In this document: positions 43,236-55,319 of the stretch, in pieces
Position numbering within the stretch: the stretch's first letter is position 1
Layout of the letters: every line of letters starts with the position of its first letter
Assembly: GCA_003194525.1 (NCBI GenBank)
Contig: NBIV01000068.1
Span: 1-64,000 of the forward strand
Direction: 5' to 3'
Origin: Gracilariopsis chorda
Lineage: Eukaryota > Rhodophyta > Florideophyceae > Gracilariales > Gracilariaceae
Length of the DNA stretch: 64,000 nucleotides
Translations under genes and position numbers: made by a program
The notes under the pieces: generated by a model
Told to the model about the DNA's origin: nothing
The model's database searches: none
The model's input: the letters and a program-made list of their open reading frames with translations, nothing else

Positions 43236-44814
43236 GGCTGAACGTAGGGGAGGATAGGCAAGAGCGCAACGTGAAGCGGAATTGACAAGATAGAAAACTC
43301 AAATACAACGTTTGAGTGGCTAGAAAGTAGAAAGCAAACCGTAGAAGGACACAGTTCTTATTAGGGAAATGGGTGTGAGGGAGAGCAGCTGACTGAAAAT
43401 GAGAGGAGGAAGAACTGGCGGATTGGGTTGCAGTATGCAGTTTTGCATGAGTTCTAGGGGTAAATGGTTACCTCGTTCTATAATCTACACCAGCGCAGCC
43501 GCGCAGTGGCACACGCGCGGCGTGCACGGGCCACTGAAATTTGTGGTTGTATTTGAAATCCAAATATAACCACAAATTTCAAAATTTTGGATTGAGTTGA
43601 ATATTACGCGCCCTTTTGTTGGAAGTGGGAGCACAGCAATCTACCTGGTAGATTGCTAAACGGCTAGCAGACCTCTAACACTGGCTTGTCGAAGGCTTTT
43701 GATGACGGACGTTCCTACTTTTTTGTTCTTGTTTGGTATTGCTGGATACCGCATGAACTTGGCGGACCTTGTCCGCAAAGGGCCCATGGGAGGTGCGACG
43801 AACACCACCCGGCAGTCCAGCCGCATTTGGAACTTCTACCGTGGCAGGCTAAAGGGTTACCATGTTACGATGACTTGATTGTGGGCGATATTTGTGCTGA
43901 GAGCATGGTTAAAGGGTTACAATGATAAACAGATATTCGCCGAATGCCCAGCAGACGGTGTCCCCATGAACAAAGCCTGGCGTCAAAAAGGTAGTGTAAA
44001 GGGCCTGCCATCAACTCTCCCTTTCAGTTGATAATCCCCTCTCGGGGATAGTTTAAGGGTATTCTCTACTACTCATACAAGAGCACAAGATCATCGAACA
44101 TGTCGCGACTAACTTCCATAATATTTTCACATGTTCTCTACTGCCGAATGTCGAAGTCCTCGTGTTGAGCACGCAGTTTGCATGCGTCAGTCCTAATCTT
44201 CAGCATGCTTGAAAGCAGTTCAGTGTTTAAGGTGCTCGTCGTCTTTCAAGTGTGGCCAATACCAATTGCGTTTCTAAAGGGCTCTTTCTCCTCCATCTGC
44301 TGAGTCCAGAAGATTATTAACCGGCATTCCCCAGTTCGACTTGCGACGTGGCTTCTATGCAGATTCTCCCTGTTCCAGATAATGCTGGATCGCTTGAGAG
44401 GCTCGTATGCGGTGAAGTCGCAAACGAGAGAACCCATCGCCATACATTGGAATGGCTTTCTCTTTCGGTTTGGCGTGATTTGTACCCATACCAGTGGTGC
44501 TCTTTTTATGACAATGTATCCTTAATGGCTCTGCGACTGCATCTCATACGTGCTTCCATTGCGCGTGGTCAAGTCACTCTGAGGACAAAGAACAGACTGC
44601 CCATTTGGTGACCTGTATAGATAGTGCACCGAACAAGTTGCCCTTTGACAATGGAATCGATCCGCGGGCAGGGGTACAGGTACGGAGGGAGAATCATCAA
44701 ATAGCTCAAAGGAGTCACTCAACGAAGTGAGAGGATGGGGCACTTCGAGAACTATTGAGGGTAGACCCAGTAGATGTTGATAAAGTGGGTCGAACACAAC
44801 ATCTCACTTGAAAC
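43236..44814. other. Left flank of the hAT gene and intergenic stretch
   Basis: Contains the 43498-43580 hairpin region, a decayed member of the intergenic palindrome family (43663-43690), and two copies of a TAAAGGGTTAC(C/A)ATG word near 43853 and 43911. Frames at 44246-44797 (65-91 codons) are not recognised. No gene called. Confidence 0.4.
43504..43580. repeat. Nested inverted repeats left of the hAT gene
   Basis: CAGTGGC (43504-43510) and GCCACTG (43530-43536) face each other. Directly after comes a 20-base hairpin, 43536-43555 against 43561-43580 (GAAATTTGTGGTTGTATTTG with one mismatch) and a 5-base loop. CAGTGGC is a common start of hAT terminal repeats, so this could be the remains of the element's left end. 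Confidence 0.6.
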
Positions 44815-45432
44815 TGTAGCATCTCAGCATCGCGTGGATAATGGAAGAAAATAGGCCCACCCGTACAAGGATCTGAATGGTTTTACAGGGTTTTTACGGA
44901 ACTTGCGCCAGGATTGAAGAAAAGCACGTGTGTTAGGTCGGTTCAACTACCCGAAATCGCCAAGGGTAAAGAGGAAAGGGTGGGTAGAACGTCGTTAGTG
45001 CTTCTAGACGACGAAAACGAGGCACATTGGAATCCGCCTTGTCGTGGTGTGCCCCTAAGCTGACTTCCTCTGGTGGAAAGGGAAGGAATAGCAGAGAAAA
45101 GAATGGAAAAGGCGAGTCGCGTCAGAACGAAATGGATCCGATCTCGGGTCTTCCCGTAGAAGCTTGGTACTAATCTTTCCATGTTCCGAGATAGTAGCCA
45201 GTGAGTGCAACACGGCTGCTGCAAGGTGAGAGCAAGCAGCAGTCATCGGCTACATTCCGGGGACATGAATAGAGATTGGTACTACGGGACAGAGAAAATC
45301 TTTCTTTCCGAGGAGCTTTACGTACATAGAGTTTAGCATGCTAGACGAAGAAAAGCTCCCCTGTAGAGTTAGATTCTACCACAATGCCGTAATCAGGTAA
45401 TGTGTGCCCATAAAAAAGAAGAAGAAGAAGTT
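44815..45432 (+). mobile_element. LINE-derived short element, copy B
   Basis: About 620 bases. From GTAGCATCTCAGCATCGCGT (about 44816) to about 45345 it closely matches the reverse strand of the LINE 5' region at about 1485-965. It then changes to a 3' end (TTCTACCACAATGCCGTAAT ... GTGCCCATAAA) with an AAG/GAA tail at 45413-45431. It is clearly closer to the 1 kb LINE than copy A is, hence younger. It is inserted against the minus-strand BRCT-like frame that follows. Confidence 0.75.
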
Positions 45433-45803
45433 TGAAGCTTGTTTCTCTGAGCTTTGAAAAGCGTTTGGCCGGGATCAAGTCCAAAATCAACATAATCCGT
45501 TTTGCGCGTGACTGAACTCTTTATGAATCCCCCGGACCTTCTTATCCATTTCGTCACTTCAGGCTGACTCAGTGTGACAAACTCCCTGGTGAACAAAATG
45601 TTGCGCTCTGCCACTCCGGCAATCGCTATCGCCCCAAGTTTTCCAACATCAGCTTCAGTTACGATGGTACTTGGAGCTACCAACTCCGCCAGAGCCTTCA
45701 TTTCCCTCAGCGTCCTGTCCTTCTTCAGAAACTCAAGAAGACCCTGTGCCGTTGTTTCCGCAAAAACAGTTATTCGCATCAGATTCTCTAGGCCATTTTC
45801 CAA
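45432..45803 (-). pseudogene. BRCT-like exon cut by the LINE-derived tail
   Basis: A minus-strand frame of about 124 codons before it runs into the GAA tail of copy B. The stretch ILFTREFVTLSQPEVTKWI, then RRSGGFIKSSVTRKTDY and FGLDPGQTLFKAQR follow the BRCT pattern of RFC1 or DNA ligase (strand, conserved GG, SVSKKTxYLV, GxKxxKA). Upstream part: LAELVAPSTIVTEADVGKLG. There is no ATG at its beginning (the frame opens after a TAG at about 45810), so it is either an internal exon or a gene fragment. The natural C-terminus is replaced by Ser codons from the repeat tail. Family assignment is tentative. Confidence 0.45.
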
Positions 45804-46310
45804 CGAAAGCTACGTAACTTACACGGAATAGAATGGAATGACCTATTGACATGAATGGTTTTTTCAAGCAGGAAGAAATCTTGAAATGATTTTTTTTCTT
45901 TTGGATTTTCACAGAATCTGGAGAGAAAATAGGAGACTTTCGTCACGTTGAAAAGATTTTCGATAACAACGCGTGACATTTGCCAAGTGTAAAAATTTTT
46001 GGATAGCTTCGTTCCGGGGTAAATAGTAGACCAACATTCACTCCATTCTTTTTGGATTACGGGCAACACCCAATAACAATAAATGATATTCTATATGTGA
46101 GTGTCATGTTGCACGATTTCATGACACCGGACGACAATAGCCCTTTTGTACCCTTCTTTGCTGGAGAGTAGCTTGAAAATATTGTCGGTCGCGAATGTTG
46201 CGGAATGTGCCAGACATTGCTGGAACACACGTGTAGAATGTTCCAGTAGTGTCTAGCACATTGCACGCTTTGTTGGCCCAGCAAAGACTACAGTATTTTA
46301 GTGATGCTGG
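45804..46310. other. Intergenic, AT-richer, no gene seen
   Basis: Minus frames of 75-93 codons occur without recognisable content. This may include upstream parts of the BRCT-like gene fragment. Confidence 0.3.
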
Positions 46311-46446
46311 CGCAAATTGTCACTTTATTATTGGTTAGTGTGCAGCTCCAGAGGTCTCTAGAAGCCAATGGAGTAACCTAGACGCACACATGAGTAACTA
46401 GCAAGTAGAAATGCGTATTTGGCTCGTTTTTAGTGCCTCTAAACAC

Positions 46447-46454
46447 TATAAAAA
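46447..46454 (+). promoter_or_regulatory. Possible TATA box TATAAAAA
   Basis: TATAAAAAGAGG at 46447-46458 on the plus strand, about 1 kb ahead of the piggyBac-like coding region and 90 bases ahead of a hairpin-rich segment. It could be the promoter of the piggyBac or of an LTR remnant. Confidence 0.4.
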
Positions 46455-46539
46455 GAGGTTCTGAGCTTCGGACTTCGGTCTGAACTCACCTAAACAATCG
46501 ACCAACATCTAAGCCCCACCCCCTATCAACCTTCAGCCA

Positions 46540-46870
46540 CTTCAACTATCATCAACAACCAGTGAGGCGTTTGCCACTGGATAAAGGGCTTCTAGTGAGG
46601 CGTATGCCGCTATTTGTCCAATAGGGTGGTGAAGTACCGTCGCTAAAACCGGTTGAAGCGCCTTAGGCGTGGACGGGAGACGGGTAGTGTGTACCAAAGG
46701 TGTTTCTGTCGTCTGTGAGCCCCACCGGAGCTTTGCTCGGATAACGGTGTCGGTCGAAAGACCTGGTGATTTCCGGACGGAAGTACTTGACGGGAAGCTA
46801 TCCGCAGGCGACGTGCCGTGCAACCTTTCCTGCAAAGGGCCAGCTTGGGTATAGAGTGAAAGCATATCCC
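46540..46870. repeat. Hairpin-rich segment before the piggyBac-like gene
   Basis: Short perfect inverted repeats follow one another closely: GGCGtttGCC, GGCgtatGCC, CGCCttaGGCG, GAGCtttGCTC (46728-46738), GGTCgaaaGACC (46752-46763), TTCCGgaCGGAA and CCTTTcctgcAAAGG. The style is the same as in the Ty3/Gypsy elements at 49.4-64 kb. It may be a leader or an LTR remnant of a related element. The sequence TGGCGCCCAC at 47233-47242 is of primer-binding-site type, but this is weak. Confidence 0.5.
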
Positions 46871-47466
46871 GCTGTTAGTAGCTCTCCTCGGGAAGCCCTG
46901 TAAGGATTGTATGCGCCTGCTTCTGGTTAGTGCAGAGGTAGGTAGGCTGCAGAATCCACTTCACATCCGGAGTGTCTGACCGGAAGCCGAGGGTCTGACC
47001 CTTAGTGATCCTTGACATAATTCTTGGGTTGCGCGCCGTTTCAACAAAGAAGTTAAGAAGTTTTATTTTGGGATTGAGCCTCTTGCTCTCCCTAGTGTTG
47101 TTTTATTTCATCGAGTGGGTTTAGTTCTTTTGATCCCACTGTTTTCAACTTGTTTTGGGGCTTTTAGCTACGAAGAGCACCCTTTTGGCTTTTATTATTA
47201 CAACGTTTTGGCCCCCTGCGTCACCGTCTCGTGATGGCGCCCACAAATATGTTCGTAGCTAGTGTCTATCTGAGCAGTGACCTCATATGAGGTCAATTTT
47301 AATTACTCTAGAACTTTATCAAAACCTTAATATTTTTCCAAAAACTTTTTCAATTTGATCTACTCATCATGTCTTCTACGCCGGCAGCGCTGAACCATGT
47401 CCACAACACATCAACAACAGTCGTAGCTGTCACATCAAGCACTATCGTCAACAACATTCGTACACA

Positions 47467-49370
47467 ATGGCCTCGTCCACAGATCTTCGCAGAACTGTTG
47501 GAACAACTGTCAACAGCCGTGCTCATCTGGTTACAAATGACGCTGAATGCAAACGTTACTATGGATCTCTATGGATGTCAACAACGGTACAAGGTTCTGT
47601 CCTCAATGTTGACATTCGAAAGGTCAACAATCGAAATTTCACTTTTCTGACTATGAAGTTTAGTCTACCGAACCGAGAAAAAGAAGTAACTCTACCTCTA
47701 TCTATTGTCAAACTAGGTACCGGTGCTGAGGAAGCCATGAATGATGCAGAAGAGCCTATTACCGAGGTTGAACCCATTAATACGCAAAATATCGAGGAAG
47801 ATGCTCTTGTGAATCCATCTCAGATGCAAATTTTGCACCCGCAAACAAGTTCATTAAGCGAAAATGCACCTGTCCAATGAAATGTGATTCATGGTCGTGT
47901 GTTGGAAACCTGTATGACATTGAGTCCTCTGAATGGTTGTATGCAATTGCATCGGTGGAAAGTAGTTGGTCCAGCCGGAGATTTTATCTCACCGCGTCAC
48001 GTTCCTCCAAACATGAGTGCATTAGATTCCTTCCTTTGGATGTTCCCTATGCAGAATTTGCAGTTCATAGTGAACAGAACAAATGTTTGCTTAGAAAGCA
48101 AAGACGTTAGGAGGACTTCAGGGAGAGAACTGCTCAAACTCTTTGGAATTCTTATTCTCATGACTCACATTGAGTTCTCTAACAGACGGGATCTTTGGAG
48201 CCTCGAGCCTTTTTCGAAGTTTATTCCTCAGCCAAATATTGGTCTTGCGATGTCGCGGAACAGATTTAAAATGCTTAGAAGTTCAACTTGCTTCAGCAGA
48301 AATGGTGTGACTGAAGAGCAGGGAATCGCGTGTTGGTCCTTCGTAGCAGATTTTGTGAAGGCAATCAATGACCATCATTGGTCTTTTGTCACGCCATCAC
48401 ATGCCTTATGTGTTGACGAAGAAATGTCAGGATGGTACGGATTAGGCGGTAATTGGATTGATGTCGGGCTTCCACACAATATGGCATTAGACAAGTTTTT
48501 GATTCTGATAACGCCCATGGAACGGCAGTCTTACTTCGCTTAGTGCAACCATGTTTTGGATCAGTAAGTTTGGTGTGTGCCGTTTCCTTTTTTGCGTCTG
48601 TCAGTACCGCGAAAGCATTAATGGAGAAAGGTTTAAGGTTTACTGGAGTTGTCAAAAATTCTACTCGTGAATATCCTATGACACATCTCTCCGAAACTAC
48701 TCTATCGGACAGGGGAGATTTTGTATCTTTGCTATCGAAAGGAAGCACTATCAATAAGGACATAATCGCTATAATGTGGATGGAAAGAAAACGAAGGTAT
48801 TTCGTATCAACCTCTGGCACGGTTATTCCTGGCTCTCCTATTATTCGAGAAAGGTGGAGACGGGAGGGAAATATTTCTAAGAAAGTGGAAATGGAGGTAG
48901 CAATTCCCGAAGTGTGTGAAGAGTATTACAAAAATTGTTCAATGGTCGATCGCCATAACAGATGCAGTCAAGATGATCTGAATCTGGAGAAGAAAACTGA
49001 AGTGAAAGAGTGGTCATTTCGAGTGAACTGCTCTCTTTTATCGATATGTATTGTGGACGCGTGGAATTTGTACAAAACCGCAAATGGAATCAGAAACTTG
49101 AAAAGTCCGCACGACTTCTATTGCCAATTGGCTGATGAACTAATTGAGAATATATGGGATACCAAAGGTCTAATGAGTAGAGATGAGCAAGAATGTGAAA
49201 ATTATCATGAGAAGCCAATGTTTGCAGGTACTGCCTTGCATTTAATGCAGACGAATAGAAGGAGAAAAAACAAGGATGGCAAGATTACAAAAGCTTTGTA
49301 TCAAGGACGATGCAATTTCTGCAAAGGTAATACAAAGTCCAAGTTTTTATGTTCTGGGTGCTATATCAGT
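47467..49370 (+). mobile_element. piggyBac-like transposase, broken, 3' end cut by an LTR
   Basis: Three plus-strand pieces. 47467-47880 (137 codons) carries the N-terminal domain seen in algal and oomycete piggyBac-like proteins (KRYYGSLWMSTTVQGSVLNV, REKEVTLPLSIVKLG). 47884-48543 continues in the same frame after one TGA and has LLKLFGILILMTHIEFSNRRDLW and the catalytic-Asp block HALCVDEEMSGWYGLGGNW. 48545-49370 is in a different phase and holds VKNSTREYPMTHLSETTL, MVDRHNRCSQDDLNLEKKT and a C-terminal Cys finger CNFCKGNTKSKFLCSGC. So there is one in-frame stop and one frame change. The last codons come from the Gypsy LTR that begins at 49370, so the true 3' end and its terminal repeat lie beyond the LTR elements, outside the window. 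TTAA-flanked ends were not identified. Confidence 0.8.
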
Positions 49371-49800
49371 GAAGTGCAACGCCCTCAGGGAGGGATTCTT
49401 GGTACTTGAACGCTTTCCCGATATTATCGGTTGTGTAGTGTATATATGAACTACGCCCCACTATGGTGGATATGGACACGTGGGACACGTTTTTGGGTCA
49501 ATTGGCGGTTGGCCACAGTAGTGGATATTGCCACGAAATGTGGAGTATTTTAGTTGATTTTATTTATTATTTTCACACCCATTTCTGGGAAGCTAGTACT
49601 TAGTGCGACGGCGCACTGCCGTCGCACCAGTAAACCTTCCCCAACAAGGGACCCCAACCTGGGGGATTGGCTCTAGTTGTTACCGCTTGCGCGCGTGCTC
49701 TACTCCTCCTTGGAGGGAAACGCCGTGAACCACGGGACATCTAACCCCCTTGCACATCTAAAACGACCCATCACTGGGAGTCATATTATTCCAAGTGCAT
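49370..49800 (+). repeat. 5' LTR of chromovirus copy 1 (right end approximate)
   Basis: It starts TGAAGTGCAACG and matches 58708 onward closely. It contains a perfect hairpin, GTGCGACGGC (49603-49612) with GCCGTCGCAC (49618-49627). The left end is supported by the purine tract directly before the equivalent point at 58708. The right end is a guess; it might lie anywhere from about 49.75 to 50.2 kb. Confidence 0.6.
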
Positions 49801-50298
49801 TGGCGTTTCGCCCTGTATAGGGATATTGTTACCGGCATCGCCGTTAGCCCCCGTCGCTCTCGCGACTCACTTCGTCCTCTCTTCCTCCTCTTCGCCCTTC
49901 CTTTTTCCCCTTTTTAGGGTAGCACCTCCCACTATCCGCGGCCCTCGTGTGCGCATCCGTCCACACACCCCCACCTACGTGGAAACCTCCCTCTACTGAG
50001 GATCACACTCCGCTCATGCGGATACCGATTCTTCGCCTTCACCTCCCTGCCCGAGTCGCGACAGGTGTCCCTGGTCTTACAAACCGGCTTCGCCGTGACA
50101 CCTCTGGGAGGGCTCTACCCAGCTGGGTTCACCTCGTGAGAGGAAGATCCCGAACGTCTTTCGGTGTTCTTCCCCTTTGGGGCATAGCACCACAAAGTGG
50201 TCTCCCGACCTAGAATTGGTTTTTGTTTCCCTCTTACGAGGGTTGTTTTTGTTTACCGGAAGTTCCGTGATCGTTTCGCGTCGTAACGGTATTTTCTC

Positions 50299-52475
50299 GT
50301 GTCGATAAATCCCTCCGATGCGGAGCCAGTGGTTACGCGTAGTCGCTCTCGCGACAACGCGGACACTTCCGAAGTTTGGTTCGTACCCCGTATCCCTATA
50401 CGGACAAGTTCCAGCCGTGCTGGCGCCGCTTCACTGCGGAATGATACCCCCGGCCGGGAACCCCGGAACCTCCTTTTGCCCTCGTTATCACCCCTGCAGG
50501 GGAATGCAGCATCGACTCCGGCTGTTGCCGCAGTGCTTCAGGCACCCCAGCCTGCTCCCGCTGTCACGGCTTCAAGCCCCCGTGGAACGGGCGATAACAC
50601 CCCCCAGAGGACTTCCCTGGAATCCCAGGCCCGCGCTCTGTGAACCGCCCATGACACCCTTGTAGGGGAACTAAAATCCCTCCAAGAGGTGGTCTTGGCA
50701 ACCCCCGTAAAGGAGGTCGCCGAAGAACTCCGTATTTTACGGTCTGACGTCAACTCCGTGTTGGAGATTTTGGGACAACCCGCCACCTTCATCGAAGGAG
50801 TTGAAGCCCGATTTGATTGGATTGTTGCCCGCCTGGAGACGCTGGAGCAGTTCGTCTTCATAGACAAACCATCCCCGGATGATCCAGTAAACGGGGCATC
50901 GCACAACGACCAGCTTGCTGGGAAGAAGAAACGCCGTCATCGACGGAAACACCACCGAAAATATTCGGAATCCGATTCTTCGACATCGTCGGACTCATCC
51001 CTAAACCGTTCGGTTAGCTCGAGCTCCTCGGACTCCGACTCGGAGGACGAGAAGCGAGGCTACTCCTCCCACTCGAAGCGGTCATCGGCCACTGAAGGTG
51101 TGATCCGAACCCGCCAGAAGGGGAGACGACACCCCGGTCTCCGGGAATTGAAACCGACAAACCCGGATTACCGGAAGCTTTTATCATACCGGTACTACCG
51201 GCTCAAAGATTCGTCACTTGGACGTACGCCCCGTGGTACGGGAAAGGTGCGAGAATGCATTAAGCGAATGCAGCTCTCGCTCCACAACCAGTATTTTACT
51301 GGAGAGGACCCAGTCCTGGTACTGGATTTCGTATCCCGCTTTGTAGCGGAGGCCAATATCCTCGGTGAGAATGAGGGACGTGCCTATTTGGCTTTATCGT
51401 ATTTCTTACGGGGAGTGGCGGAGGACCAATACAACTCTGTCAGAGGATCTTCTCGTGCCTCCGAGGGAGGAGTTACTTGCTGGCCGGAGGATGTGCACTA
51501 TCTTCTGCGCTCCTACGCCACAAAACCCGCTATTCAGCAGGCTATCCTCGCTTTGCGAGATACACGCCAGCGTGCTGGAGAGACCGAGACCGATTACTCG
51601 GCGCGCCTTAACAAGGCTTTCCACAGATGTGGTAACGTATACCCCGCTGGGGAGCGCAGTACCATGTTCATCGATGGTCTTGACCCGGCAATCCGGAGTT
51701 TAGTTACTCCTTATCGAGAGGACAAGCGGCGGATCACCTATCTCGATCTGGTCCAACACGCTCGAGCGGAAGGGGATGCACTCCGTGCAAGAACTCCGAA
51801 CAATCGGTCCAAATCCACCAAGGCGTTGTTGCTGGAAAGCGAAGCTTCCTCACTCCTGCTCACTCCGGATGGGAACCCTGGACAGGGATTTGATACCGTG
51901 CATTTAGTGCAGGGGGATGGTGTATCGATATCCACCAGTGATTTGCCGTCGACGACGGAGATGTCCCGTGATACGGGAACAGAGGACCTCGTTTTTTACG
52001 GTGGTAACAGTCGGGTCCAACCCCAACGACTCCCGTTTTCAAACGGTCAATCCCGTTATCAACGGCCTGGATGGACTGACACCCGCCCTGCGGTTCGTTT
52101 CTTCGACACTCGGAATAATAATCCGCGTGTCGCGGTGTTGGGTCTCATTTGCCACCTATGTTATGCCCATGGCCATACCTCCCTTCAGTGTATCTGCTCA
52201 CTGAAGGATATGGCCAAGGTGGTGGCAAACTACGAGGCCCTCACTCCAGAGGAGAAACGTTCCGTCCCGACGGCTTCCTACCTCCGTGCTAAAACGGACT
52301 TTTCCCATGCCCTACCACAGACCCCGCGTGCGCGGCAAGCTTCATACACCTCGATTCGGGAGATCACGCAAGCATCTGTTGCAACCCCCGCTTATGCGGA
52401 TAGAAACCCCCGTCAACGGGATGAAGCACTCGTTGTCCAGGAAACCAACCTACCGCCGAAGGCGGAAAACTAACT
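50299..52475 (+). mobile_element. Copy 1 gag region
   Basis: Gag-like polyprotein region. A Ser/Arg/Pro-rich N-terminal part is followed by a Lys/Arg/His-rich and Ser/Asp-rich stretch (KKKRRHRRKHHRKY). The retrotransposon gag core follows, with FLRGVAEDQY and YSARLNKAFHRCG, and then one CCHC zinc knuckle (CHLCYAHGHTSLQC) near 52150-52195. Its role is the nucleocapsid shell of the virus-like particle. Confidence 0.85.
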
Positions 52476-52599
52476 GAGGGAGTCCCCCCTTTGGGAGAGG
52501 CACCCTCAAAAACGAGGCTTTTGGCGCCCGAGGCGTCCCCGCCTCGCTCCCCGGTGAAATTTTTCTCGAGGAAAGACACCGCTGACGCGGACTCTGCTC

Positions 52600-53060
52600 A
52601 CCTCGGTGTGTTGCGTCGCCCGTGGATACGGAGTAAAAATCCCCGGATTCCCGGTAGAGTCTTGGTCTTGGCCAAGCCCAACTATAACGTCTATGCCGAC
52701 CTTGGCCTTGATCCCCAGTTTATGGTGAGGTTTCTCATCGTCCTGGATACAGGTGCAGGCCCCAACTTTGTTGTGGCATCATTGTTACCCCTGCTTGTGC
52801 GGTCTCGTATCCGCTCTGACGCGGTCCCCGACATTTCGGATGCAAACAACAATCCGTTACAAACGGTGGGCACAGTGCACCTCGTCGTGAGACTTGGCAC
52901 CTCTGTGGTGAAGTTGGACTTCATCGTTTGCCGTTCATTAGCAGCACCAGTTATACCGGGATGTGATTACTGCAAAAGATTTGTCGACGCAATTAGGCCC
53001 CGCATCAGGCGTGTAGAACTTGACGACGGATCGTCGGTTCCGATTGTTTGCCGCCCGCTA
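52600..53060 (+). mobile_element. Copy 1 aspartic protease region
   Basis: A retropepsin-type domain with the active-site block VLDTGAGPNFV near 52740-52775 and a downstream VRLGTSVVKLDFIV strand. It processes the Gag-Pol polyprotein. Confidence 0.8.
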
Positions 53061-53679
53061 AAGCGGTCCTCTCGGGAACAAGTTCCGCTCCCTGCTGCGC
53101 AGGAACCACCGCCCGCGTCCCGCGAGTCCACCAAGCTCCGCGTCGCTGCCTCGGTTTCTATACCGCCTGAGTCCCAAGTCTGGGTGCAGGTAAATTCCCG
53201 TCAACACGGTCTTCGGGTTATACAACCCCTCGCCTCGTTGTACGAGAAATCCCAGCTGGCGCTGGCTAATTGAATTGTCTCCATTTCCCCGGATGTCCCT
53301 TTCCGGATATTGGTTGTCAACCTTGGCAAACACCCCCAGTATCTGGTAAACCACCAAGTAATTGGGAGTGTAACCCCCCATCCTATGGTAATGCTGCCAA
53401 CAAAGATGACAGCCGCCGATGTACTTGGAGTTACCACCTCTTTTGAGGAGTTCGCCCCGCCGTCCGAAGACGTCAAGTCTAAGGAGGGGGAGGAAATCAC
53501 TACTTCAGCGTCGAACATACCGAGTAACTCGGAATTACGAACCACACCTGTTCCACAGGGCAATGCTCCATCGAGCAACGACCGGATTGATCCGGAAAAG
53601 GCACTTGAAGCGCTGGACTTCAGCCACGTGCCAGAATCGCACCGCGACAAACTCCGTACTATGTTACGGGAATTCACCA

Positions 53680-55020
53680 CAATGTGGGATGGCTCGCTTG
53701 GCGAGATTAATGCAACGGAACACCGGATCGATTTAATCCCCGGTGCGCTACCGGTTGCACAACCCCCTTACAGGGCAGGTCCGAAAGCTCGGGAAGAGGA
53801 GCAGTCCCAAGTGGACAAGATGCTCCGCGCAGGTGTGATTGAGCCCGTTCAATCACCCTGGGCATCCCCAGTTGTACTGGCTTTGAAGGTCGACGGAACC
53901 TGGAAGTTCTGTGTCGACTACCGCCGGCTCAATGCCGTGACTGTTAGGGACACGTACCCCATCTCTCGTATGGACGAGTGTATTGACTCCCTCGGAGACG
54001 TCACCGTTTTCACGGCTCTCGATGCCAATTGGGGATATTGGCAAGTGCCTGTCAGACAGGAGGATCGCGACAAAACTGCATTCACCTGCCATGCAGGAAC
54101 GTACCGCTTCAAGCGGATGCCATTTGGGTTAACCAACGCCCCCGCCACCTTTCAGCTTGCAGTAGATATTCTACTCAACCGCTTTAAGTGGCGGAGCTGT
54201 CTGGTCTACCTTGATGATATTATCATCTTCTCCAACTCGTTGGACGACCATCTCACTCACGTCCGAGACGTGCTGACCGTACTCCGCGATGCAGGAATTA
54301 CCCTCAAGTTGAGGAAATGCGAGTTTTTCACAGACACTGTGAAGTATCTGGGTCACATTATCCGTCCTGGACGGTTAGCGATCGAGAAAGCTCGAGTCAA
54401 ATCCCTCGTTGAGGCGGAAGAGCCCCGTACTCAAACGGAACTGCGCTCCTTTTTGGGGCTGGTCAACCTCTATCGACGGTTTATCCCGAACTTTTCGGAT
54501 ACAGCAGCGCCCCTGAACGCGTTGTTGCGAAAGGGGAACCCCCCAAAACTGGGAACATTTACGCCCGAGCAATCGGAAGTTTTTAACTCCTTGAAGGAGG
54601 CTGTCACATCAGCACCAATCCTACATCTTCCAAAACTTGGGTTGCCATACTCCGTAGATACGGACTCGAGCGACTACCAAGTCGGGTGTGCTCTTTTTCA
54701 AACCACCCCGAGGGGGAACGACACCCAATAGGTTATTGGTCGCGCTCGCTCAATTTTCATGAGCGGAACTACTCCGTATCGGAGAAAGAGTGCCTCGCCG
54801 TCGTATGGGCGAAGACCACTCTGCGCCCCTACCTTATGGGAGTTCACTTCACCGTGTACACGGATCATTCCTCACTGAGGTGGTTAATGAATATCTCCGA
54901 CCCGTCGGGACGCCTCATACGCTGGAGACTCCGCCTCGCGGAATATGACTTCCAAGTCATTTATAAGAAGGACGCGCAGAACACCCAAGCCGAGGCCCTG
55001 TCGCGTTTACCCACAAGTGG
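53680..55020 (+). mobile_element. Copy 1 reverse transcriptase and RNase H
   Basis: RT blocks in order: SPWASPVVLALKVDGTWKFC, VDYRRLN, DANWGYWQVPV, FKRMPFGLTNAPATFQ, the catalytic VYLDDIIIFS (near 54205-54235), KYLGHII, and LRSFLGLVNLYRRFIPNFS. RNase H follows with the VDTDSSDYQVGCAL, SEKECLAVVWA and YTDHSSLRWL blocks. This is the canonical Ty3/Gypsy RT-RH pair. Confidence 0.93.
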
Positions 55021-55319
55021 GGAAGCACTCCCAACGGAGGATGATGAAGTCCCATATTTCATGGCCATAGACCCGGATGATCCGGAATTTGCCGTCGAGG
55101 CTAGGCCAGAAAACTGGGACGAGGATGCTGATTTAGACGAACTACTCGCATCGCGAGATGAATCTGAGAACCCGTTACCGGGAAACTTTGTACCGGTATC
55201 ACCGGAAGAAATGATCCGAGAATAATTCGGCGACCCATTCTGTACGAGGATTCGTGCCCGTATCAACGGTGGTGAAGATCTCCCTTTCGGGGTAAACGAC
55301 AAAGGCTACCTCGTAAGGA

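Noticed and set aside
44246-44797. Minus frames of 65 and 91 codons left of LINE-derived copy B
   Set aside because: They are short, isolated and without recognisable content.
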